Positions 21,628-32,479 of a stretch of DNA of 64,000 nucleotides are shown piece by piece. Position 1 is the first letter of the stretch. Every line of letters begins with the position of its first letter. The notes beneath the pieces were generated by a model that did no database searches, was not told the DNA's origin, and worked only from the letters and a program-made list of their open reading frames with translations. The DNA is from Polytrichum commune (taxonomy: Eukaryota > Streptophyta > Polytrichopsida > Polytrichales > Polytrichaceae): NCBI GenBank assembly GCA_950295325.1, contig OX485805.1, positions 20,201,501-20,265,500 of the forward strand, in the 5' to 3' direction. The translations under genes were made by a program, and so were the position numbers.

Positions 21628-23830
21628 TATGTTTTGAAGTTTGAGTTGCACATGCAAAGCCGTGACAACAAAATTAATCCCACAATATTTAATTATAGTT
21701 CATGTGTGTCATGCGTGTTCACAACTAGTCATAATGACCACTTGTCGAGATGGCAATTCGTTTTTTAAGTCATACTATATCAATTGTTCATTGCAACCAA
21801 AGATGATAGAAGGTTTCACTCTACCTACTTTAAAAACCTCCTTGGTGGGTTGTTGATTGAACCATGTGTTAGGGGAGGTTGTTGTGATTGCAAAGTACAA
21901 ACCATTGGCAATCGAGTATTAGATCCTCAACATTCATTGGAGGTAAAATTTTATACATGTAAGTTCTTAAATAGGTACAAAACAATATGATGGAGAAAGT
22001 ATTACGTGTATTAAAAAAAACTAATATTCTTAAAATGTAGTTCACACATTATTGCATAGTGTGGTAGAATATTCCCCGTGTTATGCCGTTGTATTACATA
22101 GCATGTCATAAATTAGCCCTTTCACGCAAATGACAGTGACCATAAATGATTCAACACAACATAATAACTTTGTTTGGACAGATTTGTCAATACACATTGG
22201 TGAATACCACGTTCAATCTAGTGTGGGAATTTGCTTTGGGCACATGAAAGTATTGAAGCATACATCACAGTACTATGGTAAGCTCCCTATGGTTATGTGA
22301 TTTCCAAACATAGGAAGTCATATTGTAAGTACTTGTTACCTATGTTTGGTAGAGGTTGGGGCTCAACGATAGTACCAAAAGCTAGGTAATCTAAAGCTCA
22401 CAAAAAAACCAAGGTGAAAATTACAAGTACCATTCAAATCTCAAGATTGTCCTCCGTAACATTGGATACATAGAGAACATTATACTTTGCGAATTCGTAT
22501 ACTTGCTAGTAGTGAAATCTTCATCAAAATCATGCACAAAGAGAGATACGTGAAGTGTCCTCTTAATTGTGAACTACATACAATCATCACGGGTCCCTGT
22601 TTGTAAGTTGGGTAAATGACATCTCAAATTGTTTTCTTTTTTATTATTATATTGAAAAGAGACACACAAAGACATGAATGCCTTGTGCCATGCCATGCAA
22701 ATATTTATCACAACCACTCCTCATAGGACCAATCATAGTTTCTCACACTCTCATCACCGAGACACCGCCCGACATGTTGAATCATGCAATTGGGAGCCTG
22801 CCCCCAACATGAGTTCTCAAGAACCATAATATTTCACTAGTGACACTGATAGGGTTGATTGAACTCCCCCTCATTCCTCAATGCACATTAGAGTTATTCC
22901 TAAAAAGTCATATAAAGGGTGGAACACAAGGGGAAACAAAATTGAAAGTTTCATAGGCAATCACAAAATCTCACTCGAAATGTTGAATCATGCTTGGGTC
23001 ATGTCTCCACAAGTTCTCAAAAGCGGAAGCATTTCAATTTCGACATTGATAGGGTTAGATCAACTTTTTGGGGCCGCGAGGTTGGCTGGCATGGCATATG
23101 ACCAAAGTTTCTGTTGGAACCACAAAAATTTAACTACCACACCAAACACGAGATGCACATTACTAACATATGAACCCTCGATAATCATCAATGCATCACT
23201 AGAATATATATATATATATATATATATATATGGATGTATGGATGTATGTATGTATCATGATGATAGATTTGCAGATTTCCAATAACATAGGTCAATTTTC
23301 TAGTGATGCAATTGACCCACACTTAAGCTTACATGCTTGCCTCAAACAAACACCGGATGGTTGCTTCTGTCCTACATTCAAGTCGGATGACTCTATTAAG
23401 TTTATATACCACAGTGTTATTAACTCTGTGGGCTTGTTGGTTAAGTAGGGATTAAATCTTGTATAAAGTACCACCCGCAAATCACGGTGAGGACTCAACT
23501 TAACTTAATGATGTACAATTATGCACTGCTGCAAATGCCAATATCTTTGCATACTAAATCATGCATGTTATAAATACCATAAATGATGATGGAGTAATCG
23601 GATCTGTCCCTGAGACTAAGTTACTGATCCAACCCCTCCCTGGCTGGTGGCATTAAGTTGTTCATGGTTAGTTTTCATGTAGGCCGCTCGCCCACCAGAT
23701 TTTAGTGGAAATGTAGATTCCACGTGGCAACATCTACATTCTCACTAGGATATGATGGACGGGCGGCCTACATGGAAACTAACCCTTACTCTACACTCCA
23801 CCTACGTTGTGAGTGTTTTGGTCTGAGATG
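21628..23830. other. Intergenic DNA, no gene seen
   Basis: No supported gene. A (TA)n run lies at about 23205-23230 with a neighbouring TGGATGTATG repeat. Short frames at 21641-21990 and 22881-23285 have no family resemblance. One short inverted pair (CATGTAGGCCGC..CCACC near 23678-23697 and its complement near 23762-23780) brackets about 100 bp and may be a tiny foldback. Confidence 0.5.
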
Positions 23831-24125
23831 ACCCTAAACTATCGGGTGATAGTGGAGAGGTACCTATTTCCGAATGGTGTGGTTGGTGGTTTGATTCCCG
23901 CTGTGAAATCTTGTCTCTACTTGACGGGGGGAAAAAAAAACTAGGTAGGTAGGTAGGTAGGTAGGTAGGTGGGAAGCCAAGAGCTCAACCACTGCAAGGT
24001 AGGCAGTAAACCCCACCCTGCACCAAGAGGATTCTTGAACAGGGTAGGGCCAACAGGCTCAAATTCATGTCGGATTGTCTGATGTTGGTTATTTATTTAT
24101 TTATACATCTATTCTTAAATTATTT
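23831..24125 (+). mobile_element. tRNA-derived SINE-like repeat, unit 1
   Basis: Starts with a tRNA-like block. An A-box-like GGTGATAGTGGAGAGG at about 23844-23859 is followed by a B-box-like GGTTTGATTCCC at 23888-23899, with the A-to-B spacing of tRNA-derived SINEs (consensus B box GGTTCGANTCC, one difference). A GGTAGGTAGG microsatellite and a shared 3' part (GGAAGCCAAGAGC, AGTAAACCCCACCCT) follow. The unit is repeated at 24150. No terminal poly(A) or clean TSD is visible. Confidence 0.5.
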
Positions 24126-24149
24126 TTGCAAGTAAGTTATTGACATAGA

Positions 24150-24443
24150 TGCCAATAAACTACCGGGTGACAGTGGAGAGGTACCCATTTCCGAATGAAA
24201 CGGTTGGTGGTTTGATTCCCGTTGTGAAATCTTGTCTCTACTTGACAGGAAGAAAAAAAACATTAGCTTAGGTAAGTAGGTGGGAAGCCAAGAGCCCAAC
24301 CACCGCAAGGTAGGCAGTAAACCCCACCCTACACCAAGAGGATTCTTGAACAAGGTAGGGCCAACAGGCTCAAATTCATGTCGGATCGCCCGATGTTGGT
24401 TATCCATTTGTATACATGCATGTTGCTAGCGCTTAATTAATTG
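24150..24443 (+). mobile_element. tRNA-derived SINE-like repeat, unit 2
   Basis: Second unit, with GGTGACAGTGGAGAGG and GGTTTGATTCCC (24209-24220), and about 90% like unit 1. A 32-bp stretch beginning TTGCAAGTAAGTTATTGACA lies before this unit (24126-24157) and again after it (24444-24475), with one base different. That is either a long TSD or the sign of a local tandem duplication. Confidence 0.5.
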
Positions 24444-24476
24444 TTGCAAGTAAGTTATTGACATAGATTCCAATAT

Positions 24477-24610
24477 TATGTATTGTGTCACAGTGGTGGC
24501 GGGGAGTCCGAGAACCGAGACTCTGGTTCGAGGTTGATCCTTGATGAGTTGAGGAAGGGGGGGAAAGACCGCAAGTTGGCAGCAGTAAGGAAGGTTAAGT
24601 AGTTGATGGG
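24477..24610 (+). mobile_element. SINE-like unit 3, truncated and diverged
   Basis: Begins GTGTCACAGTGGTGGCGGGG and has GGTTCGAGGTTGATCC about 40 bp later, which again looks like A and B boxes, but the 3' part is different and shorter. It may belong to another tRNA-derived SINE or be a diverged third unit. Confidence 0.35.
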
Positions 24611-24708
24611 CTGCCATCACTTATGTCTTACATTGAGGTCAGAATCTTCTCTACTTCACACATGCAGGCAGGGAAATGGGCTTACGACGTTCTGGTACTA
24701 GTGACTAA

Positions 24709-25310
24709 GGGCCACTTCATACATGAGACTGAGGGCCCACAAGACAAGAAGCATGACCCCAAATTCGAAGAACCCAAAAGAAGTGGCCAACAGCCGTCCC
24801 CAGACACTTCCACAACCACGAGACCGAGGGCCCAGAAAGGAAGTGTGACCATGAAATTGCGAGAGCCCAAAACAAGTCTCCAAGGGTTGTCCCAAGACAC
24901 TTCCAAAACCATGTACGGTGGTCACGGGCCCCTCAGGTGTAGTGTGAAGTCATATGTGACTCGACCTTCAGCCATATGGTATTTCAATGGTGTTTCTGTT
25001 CACATGGGGCCCTCGCACTTGACAAAATATAATAAAGGAAACAGTTGTGAGATTTCAGGGTGCCACGGTCTCTCGGTTTTGTGTTCGGCTTATCTGCAAG
25101 AGGCAGTTTTGGAAAACAGTCCAAGTGACCATGCAACATGATCCCATTCGATGCTATGTAAGAATCCATCTATCTTGCATCCATTCATATACTCCGTTGT
25201 TCTCTCAAGAGCAGTGAGAAGCGAACTCGGACCAACTCCGTCGTTCCCACCAACGAAAGTGGTCGAAGTGCAATGGTCATGGGCGCACGGTCTCGTGTGT
25301 GAAGTGGCCC
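24709..25310. mobile_element. 602-bp element with 30-bp inverted ends
   Basis: Left end GGGCCACTTCATACATGAGA and right end read inward GGGCCACTTCACACACGAGA, with similarity continuing for about ten further bases. Inside is an imperfect tandem duplication of about 100 bp (CC(C/A)AGACACTTCCA(C/A)AACCA twice). No TSD could be found, so the class is unknown. An open frame of 172 codons at 24623-25141 crosses the left boundary and is not believed. Confidence 0.5.
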
Positions 25311-25347
25311 CGGCCCCGATGAGCTTACAATGTTAGTGACTAAGGTA

Positions 25348-25793
25348 CAGTCTACCCTCTATAAATGTTAACCCTCGGGAGTGGATCAAACTTAACATTT
25401 ATAGAGGTGTTAACAATTAACAATTATAAAATTATTTTTTTGAGCAATATACAAATCTTAACATTTATAAATATAAGAAATTGTGAAGAGTCCTTGTGAG
25501 AGAATACCATTCATAAAATTACAAACCCAATCAAAACTTTATTCAATATCAAGTTTACAAATCACGGGTGAAGTATGAATCAATAATATGGATGTGTAGT
25601 TTTTATCATCCATATTATGGTTGTATTTCATTCGTTAACATTTATAGAGTCAAATTTACAAAGAAGGAAGTACCATTTTGTTAATAGTTAACACGTTTAA
25701 CATTTATAGTGTGCAATATGTGAGGAGTAGAAGAAAGTTAACATTTAGAGAGGGTTAACACTTATAGGTGTAACATTTATAGAGGGTGGACTG
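25348..25793. mobile_element. TA-target MITE family E, copy 1
   Basis: Inverted ends CAGTCTACCCTCTATAAATG at the left and CAGTCCACCCTCTATAAATG read inward from the right. The match runs 22 of 23. TA flanks both sides (25346-25347 and 25794-25795). TAACATTTATA motifs recur inside. A CAGT start with a TA duplication suggests a Tc1/mariner/pogo-type MITE (family knowledge). A second copy is at 30551-31038. Confidence 0.8.
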
Positions 25794-25909
25794 TAGCCTA
25801 GTGACCACCCTAGCAAGTCCTCCATCCAACTGGGACAGGTCAATGAGTGGCCTGTGGCTTGAAGGGCAGGGAATTAATGAAGGCACCCCCCACTCTCTGC
25901 CGGCTCTCA

Positions 25910-26050
25910 GTGTCACCCTCCCTCTGCCTTGGGAGATGCATCTCCTCCACCTCAAGCTATGGCAGAACAGTGTCAGACTGCACTGCCCTGACTTACTACT
26001 CCCACTACATGGTGTGTGCTCCTCCTACGCTACCTTACACCTCCGTGTAA
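25910..26050 (+). repeat. Partial unit of the 330-bp degenerate repeat
   Basis: The block TCTGCCTTGGGAGATGCAT..CTCCACCTCAAGCTATG..CACTACATGGTGTGTGCTCCTCCTACG resembles 27385-27480 (TTTGCCTTGGGCTATGCAT..TTTACCTCAAGTTGTGA..TTTGCTCCTACATC) and 27715-27810. Array 4 therefore appears to lie between parts of an older repeat. Confidence 0.45.
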
Positions 26051-26051
26051 G

Positions 26052-26988
26052 CTATTGGTCACCCTCCCCATTTGCGACTGCCCGGCCAAGCGAAACAATT
26101 CTCGGGCAGCCCTTCCAACAAAAACCTCGCTGTTCGGTGCCTATTACAATATGTTGCCTTTGATCTAGGGTCGGGTTGAAATACCATGAAGAAGTGCAGC
26201 GGTCGGTCAAGAGTTCAACCCCAACACAAGGTTGTTTGAGGCGATGGTTGGCATGGTGGACAAGATGGAAAATCAAGTAAACCAAGTCTATTGGTCATCC
26301 TCACCATTTGAGAGTGACTAGCCAAGCGAAACAAATTTCGGGCAACCCTTTGAACAAAACCTCGTTTTTTCCGTGCCTATTATGTTGCCTTTGATATAGG
26401 GTTGGTTTGAAATATATTGTGAAGAAGTGCAGCGGTCGGTCAAGATTTCAACCCCAAGACAAGGTTGTTTGAGGCGATGGTTGGCATGGTGGACAAGATG
26501 GAAAATCAAGTAAACCAAGTCTATTGGTTATCCTCTCCATTTGAGAGTGACTAGCCAAGCGAAACAAATTTCGGGCAGCCCTTTGAACAATACCTCGTTT
26601 TTTCCGTGCCTATTATGTTGCCTTTGATATAGGGTGGGTTCGAAATATACCATGAAGAAGTGCACCGGTCGGTCAAGTTTTTAAACCAAGACAAGGTTGT
26701 TTGAGGCAATGGTTGGTACGGTGGACAAGATGGAAAATCAAGTAAACCAAGTCTATTGGTCATCCTCACCATTTGAGAGTGATTGGCCAAGCGAAACAAT
26801 TTTCAGGCAGCCCTTTGAACAAAACCTCGGCGTTCAGTGCCTATTATGTTGCCTTTGATTTAGGGTTGGTTTGAAATATACCGTGAAGAAGTGTAGCGGT
26901 TGGTCAAGATTTCAAACCAAAAAAAGGTTGTTTGAGGCAATGGTTGGTATGGTGGACAAGATGGAAAATAAAAATAAAGTAAGTCTCA
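26052..26988 (+). repeat. Tandem array 4, four units of about 234 bp
   Basis: Units start at CTATTGGT(C/T) at 26052, 26289, 26521 and 26753 (periods 237, 232, 232). They share GCCAAGCGAAACAA, TATGTTGCCTTTGAT, AAGTGCAGCGGTCGGTCAAG, GGTTGTTTGAGGC and GACAAGATGGAAAATCAAG. Near-identical minus-strand frames (MVYLIFHLVHHANH..) in successive units arise because the repeat lacks stops in that phase. There is no protein family evidence. Unrelated in sequence to the other arrays. Confidence 0.9.
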
Positions 26989-27239
26989 AGTTGGAGTTCT
27001 CCGGGGGTTGAGTTTCTTGTTTGAAGGTGTGAAGATGCCCAAGCAACTTGATCTTCGCAGAACTTCCCTAGCAAAAAGTTTCCCCAGATTGGCAGCCATG
27101 TCAATATTTCATCCATGCTTGAAGTTCTCCACTAGAGAAGTCTTGGTTGTAGTGTAAACTCCAGATGGTGGAGAAATCCATTTCGTAACCCATTCATATC
27201 GATGCATTCCCCTAAACTTCTTTATTGACACACTTCTTC

Positions 27240-27980
27240 ACTGTAGTCTAAATTAGCCTTTAGTATGGCCCAAACTATCATGGACCCATGTAAATGATCT
27301 TGCAATCACCGTGTGGAAACTAGAGAAGGTGACATGGGACATGAACTAATGGTAGTTTATGATCATCTAGCAGCTTCCACCTTTGCCTTGGGCTATGCAT
27401 ATCCTTTACCTCAAGTTGTGATATAAATGTTAAAGTGCTCCAACTTAGTCCCAATAATTTGCTCCTACATCACTATGCCTCCAAATGTTGATCATCATCA
27501 CAATGGGACCAAAAGGAAGTGACCAATCTTGTGAAATACTTTTGGATAACTCCTCAAAGACTCTCACCCTCCACCATTATACATACCATTTAGTGTGGCG
27601 CACACTATTCAATATCGGCCCATGTAAATGATATTGCAATCATTGGATGGAAACCATAGAAGGTGTCACGGGACATGAAATAGTGGCACCCTCCAACTCT
27701 TTGGTCATATGCCACCTAGATGCCTTTAGCTATTCATGTCCTCAAGCTCAAGTTATGACGGTATGAGAGCACTCCAACTTACTCCCACTATTGTGCTCCT
27801 ACACCAAGATACGCCTATGAGTAGTGATCACCCTAGATGTTAGGAAGCAATCGACCATGTGAAGCATCTACGGACAATCCCTCGAGAATCCTATGCTCCT
27901 CTACAATTATACACAACATTTAGTGTCGCCGAGACTATTCGTCATTGATCCACATAAACGATCTTGCAAGTGAGAACCGG
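27240..27980 (+). repeat. Degenerate tandem repeat of about 330 bp, two units plus part
   Basis: Shared ordered blocks: TTTAGT(A/G)TGGC(C/G)CA..ACTAT, CCATGTAAATGAT(C/A)TTGCAATCA, GGAAAC(T/C)A(G/T)AGAAGGTG(A/T)CA(T/C)GGGACATGAA, then CTCAAGTTATGA and CTCC(A/T)ACTTA(C/G)TCCCA. A third, shorter partial unit starts near 27905 (CATTTAGTGTCGCCGAGACTATTC). No coding capacity. Confidence 0.6.
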
Positions 27981-28014
27981 TCACACTCTCAACACCCTTT
28001 AAGGTAGATGGGTC

Positions 28015-28345
28015 TTGAGCGGCTTGTTTTCTTAATCAAACCCCTTGATTGGATTGATATTTGGTTCGATGGGGATCAAAAATCAAACATCATCAAGACA
28101 CATGTTTATAAGAGATCAGACTATGTCTTCAACTATTAATAACTACTCTACATTCAACAGTGAACATGATCGAGAATACCTATGTATCCAGTTAAAAAAT
28201 CAACAAACATGCATTTCCAATAACCACAACTAGATCAAGGGAAGTCCAATTTTCAATTTAGTTTTTCGAAAATGGTTCGTTGTAGATTTGCTAATGCAAC
28301 ATGAATTCTAATGTGTAAACCTAGTCAGTAGAAGTTGGAGGATTT
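28015..28345 (+). repeat. Dispersed repeat family A, copy 2
   Basis: Matches 230-590 in order: TTTTCTTAATCAAACCCCTTGATT, TATTTGGTTCGATGGGGATC, GACTATGTCTTCAA, CATTCAACAGTGAACATG, CAACAAACATGCATTTC and CTAATGCAACATGAA. It stops where the family-C repeat begins (28349), so family C inserted at or beside its edge. Confidence 0.6.
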
Positions 28346-28348
28346 CAA

Positions 28349-28750
28349 AAACAAGAAAACGGTAGAACCGTGAGGCTCTGTTCTTTATTATGAAAGACTA
28401 TAATTGTAGTTGTCCACTTTGCTCATGCCAATTCATGGCTATTCATTATACCAAACCTTTTTTGTGTACCTTCTTCTCAAATATGGGTCAAGGATTGAAG
28501 CTACTCATTTATCACCCGAAATTTTTAAAATAAATAATCAAGAACTACTGAAATAACTATAGTTAACTAGATTTCTTTCAATGCATTTTAGGGAGCACTT
28601 ATATATAAACTATAGTTAACATCCACATTAAATAAAGTGGACCAAAAATAACAAGAACAAGTAACGTCCAAGTGTGAACACAAAGTGGTTAGGAAATTTG
28701 CTCTTGAAACGAAGAAGTTGATGCATAGTCTCTGTCCTACAGACAGAGCC
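28349..28750 (-). mobile_element. 415-bp repeat family C, copy 4
   Basis: The only minus-strand copy. Read on the minus strand it begins GGCTCTGTCTGTAGGACAGA and ends ACGGTTCTACCGTTTTCTTG. It carries the AGTTAACTATAGTTAACT-like palindrome and a TATATA stretch. The presence of both orientations supports dispersal by transposition and not by local duplication. Confidence 0.75.
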
Positions 28751-30550
28751 AACAAACCAAGTAACACACACCTTACCACCCATAAACTCGTATTCCTTTA
28801 GAGTGTAAACAACCCCTACCTTACTTGTTTCTCCTCTCCACTCTCGGTAACACCATTGGGAGTGTCCTCTCCTTGGGAAGGCAATTGCACAACTAAAGTC
28901 GTTTGACTAAAGAGAAGGAAACTCCAAGCCAACGCCGCCATAGAATTGGTAAAGAGGTGACACACTTAAGTACATGTTCACGACCCATGCATGCCCAAAT
29001 CTCACTGCCATTGCCCTTTACCGAAAGTCTCCAAAACTTTGTAGGTGTAACAAGCCCTACTCATTTCCCCAAGAGTGGGAAGCATGGGGAACGTCCCTTG
29101 ACAAATGAGAATTGCACAATGTGCCCCTCGACATACCCATGTCTCATAATACAACATTTGTGGTATTTAGTGTCATGTATACTATTTGCAAAGAGCTTAA
29201 ATTAGATGCCCAGAGGTCTCAAAGTGTCACGTCTACTAATTGTCAATATGATATTATTTATCAACATAAGTAACTTTTAAAAATGAATAGTTGTTTACAT
29301 TATGGCATTTAGCATAGCACATTGACATGCTTGATATGATAGTTTTGTGTCTTACTATGCAAGGGGACAGATTTTATTGAGTCACCTGATGGCAAGAATC
29401 ATGTGTTACATTTAACTATGCAAAAGAAAGATGTTCTTGAGCATATTGATGCCAAGTGTTAGCCTTGGACACTTTTAGTCAAGATGTGGACCATTATGTA
29501 ACATAGGCATATACCTCATAACGATGTTGACCATACTCGTGCCGAAATATTAGTAAGCACACTTGAATGTCAAGTGTCATGATGTGACACTAATGACGAA
29601 GTTGTTGATCACGGTTGTAACCTATCATACACCTCAAAACAAGGTAAGTGACATAATTACGCATGTGCCGCTAAAAACCATAAACAACTTAGTTTGAATC
29701 TCATGGCCAACGCTCTTCACCCTAGAACCATTAATTTGGAAACCACCCCTCTACTTGTTTCTTCAATTGTGGCGAGTTTTGGGAATGCCCCTCAAATGTA
29801 GAATTTACACAAAGTTACCAATTACACCGGTTACACCCATTATTGTGGTTTACCATTTGGAGTTATGCATTGCTATAGAAATTCAATGATTCTTTATTTT
29901 TACCAAGTAAAAACCATAAATATTCTTGATGTGTATACTATCTATTTATGTTATATGAGGAAAATGACATTGTTGGTAAAAACATGTTGCAACTCATAAC
30001 CACAACAATAGGTGTAAACGGTGTATATTGTCATGACTTGTGCGGGTTCAAACCTCACCTCCAACACTCTTTGCCTGATAAACAACTTATATTTTTTGAC
30101 ATTGTAAAGGTGAGAGGCCATGGGTGTAGATTTTGGTTACTTCTCTTGATTGGACACCTATATTTATGTTGTGTGTGGTCAAGTATGGAACTAGGATTGG
30201 ACACCCAAAAGACAAGTGGTCAAAGAGATTGGACCAAGTTCTCAAAGATTGTACACTATTCTAAGTTTGATAGTCAACATAGGGGGGGAAAGTATGATCA
30301 TTCAATATGGAAATTAACCCTCACTTTGACAATGAATTAAATACTTATACAAGCTTTAGAAATTATGAAGGAAATTGCTACATCCTCAATTCTACATTAT
30401 CAATTTCTAATAATCTCATATTGATGACACGTTTGATTATAGTAGGAGAAAATTGAACCACTTCAACCATTAGGGGGAAAGTCATAATTTTCTCCAAAGC
30501 TAGCAGGATTTATGAAGTAGGCTTTTGGCTATGCCTTTATATGGCATGTA
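28751..30550. other. Intergenic DNA, no gene seen
   Basis: No supported gene. A weak match to repeat family A occurs at 30110-30280 (TTTTGGTTACTTCTCTTGATTGG..). Frames at 28903-29205 and 29948-30340 are unmatched; the second spans the repeat. Confidence 0.5.
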
Positions 30551-31038
30551 CAGTCCACCCTCGATAAATGTTACACTTATATACGTTAACTCATTAGATT
30601 TGTTAACAAAATCGTACTCCCCTCATATTGCTAACTAGAATGTTAACTATGTTAAATGTTAACAATAATTTACTCCCCTCTTTGTTAATTTGCCACTTAT
30701 AAATGTTAACCTACGAAATACATCCAATATTGTGTGATGACATCCATTACATTGACTCACAACCTTTCAAAGTGGCAAAAGCCACCAAATTTGACTTTTG
30801 TGATCAAATTATTCATCTGGATTATATTGATTCTTATTTTGTTTCATAAAAATAAAAGATTGATTTGATACACATATTTTATATATGATAATTTTTCAAA
30901 ACTCTCCCTCCATAATTATAATGAGTTTATATTTGTTAAGCATTCAAAAAGCTCCCTTTATAACTGTTACATTGTTAACTTACTATAAATGTTAGGAAAA
31001 TTTTACTCCAGAGCCTAACATTTATAGAGGGTGGACTA
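30551..31038. mobile_element. TA-target MITE family E, copy 2
   Basis: Left end CAGTCCACCCTCGATAAATG and right end read inward TAGTCCACCCTCTATAAATG, 21 of 23 matching over the full end. TA flanks both sides (30549-30550 and 31039-31040). Same family as 25348-25793; interior TGTTAAC motifs recur in both. No coding capacity. Confidence 0.75.
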
Positions 31039-31040
31039 TA

Positions 31041-32043
31041 CTATTACGTGATATTGAAATATTTGAATTCTAGATTCATTTAATTCATGTCAATTTAACT
31101 ATGCCTTTCACACCTATTACTCGTGGCATGTTTAAACTATTGACCACGGGTCGTGATCACTATTTTTGGATTTTCTCAATGTTTGCAAAATGAATGGCGG
31201 TCTTATTTTGCTTCACACTAAGTCATCAAAAATAAGATTGATTGTGTTAAGCAAAATAAAATGAGATTTTGACATGAAAACCTACATGTCATGAAATGGA
31301 TAATGTTTGACAGTCACACGGTCTTTATAACAAGACCATCCGAATAGGTTGTCTCGACATACAAATAATGAGGGTGGCCACCCGCTTACATTATGTTCCG
31401 TGATCAAGGCTTTTAAAACATGATGTGGAATTTTTGATGTCATGGCTCCGAACCAAGGGCCATGAATACAAGAACTCCTTAATCACTTTGCCTCACGGTC
31501 CTTGGTCACTAGTTTAAACATGCCCTCACTTTTTCTCCAAATCTCACCACCAACAAAAACCCATAATTTGAAAGTGGCTTAGCCCCTAAGGAAAGCATGC
31601 CTTTCATGGTCGCTTTTTTCTATCACGCAACTATATGTAAGTGTTGAGTACATAGGTGCAAATCTAAGAATGGACAAAAAAAAGTATTTAAAAAAGATTG
31701 GAGTACGTGCTCGAAGCTTGTCAAGAAATCTAAGCTCAACATCCAACACAATTGGGTGGGTGGGGGGGGGGGGTTGAGGTGGATGACTTGCCACTTCCAC
31801 AAGTTGTCAATTGCCGACTTGGGCCAGTTATCGAACATAACCGATCAACTCATGGACGTAATTTAAGATTGGTGAATGATACCATGCCTTCACAAAGAAC
31901 ATATTACAAAGAGTTCTTACAACCCTTTCATAACATTACACAAGAACTTTTGAGAGTTATGTGACCCCACGAACAGGTAGGCTAGATGCTTATACTGTAA
32001 ATGGAGTTGGGCAGATACTTGGACATCGAAGGAACGAATGCTT
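31041..32043. other. Intergenic DNA, no gene seen
   Basis: No supported gene. A run of G within GGGTGGGTGGGGGGGGGGGTT lies near 31754-31774. The frames around it are short and unmatched. Confidence 0.5.
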
Positions 32044-32051
32044 GCCACAAT

Positions 32052-32260
32052 CAATGATCGGGGAGATTTTTGCGCATAATCGGTTGAGATCCTAGTGTTT
32101 GCAAATCCAACCGGTTACATGTTGACATCCTCGGGTTTCCTTCATTAAATTGGGGTATGTTCTATAAATCCCTCTAAAATGATGGGTGATACTTCAACCG
32201 GTTATTTCGCAAACTCAACCGGTTCATGTGTAACTAAGTGCCGGTTCTCCCCGACCATAG
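32052..32260. mobile_element. 209-bp hAT MITE with perfect 8-bp TSD
   Basis: Ends are CAATGATCGGGGAGA at the left and CTATGGTCGGGGAGA read inward from the right, 13 of 15 matching. They are flanked by perfect 8-bp direct repeats GCCACAAT (32044-32051 and 32261-32268). The CAATG/CTATG terminus and 8-bp TSD fit hAT (family knowledge). Several AACCGGTT/CCGGTT motifs occur inside on both strands. Relatives are at 9590-9699 (minus) and 39080-39727 (interrupted). Confidence 0.85.
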
Positions 32261-32479
32261 GCCACAATACGCCAAGAACATGGCGCCCTAGTGGAGTTAA
32301 TTTTTGGTAATGAAACTCATCAGATCAGCTGTTGGGTAATGTTTTGTCTGCTCTTGGATGATCCATTTAAGGCACGCTTTACCTCGTCACCTACCCTTGT
32401 CTCGCCAAGTGTTGCAACAATAAGCGCTGGGAAACGTCCATCCCCGAAGCAGATGAAAATCGTTGATGCCGGTGGGGGA

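Noticed and set aside
24623-25141. 172-codon frame on the plus strand
   Set aside because: It crosses the left end of an inverted-end element and owes its length to an internal tandem duplication. No protein family is seen.
26052-26799. Near-identical minus-strand frames in array 4
   Set aside because: They are the same repeat unit translated. Start and end differ between units and no family is recognised.
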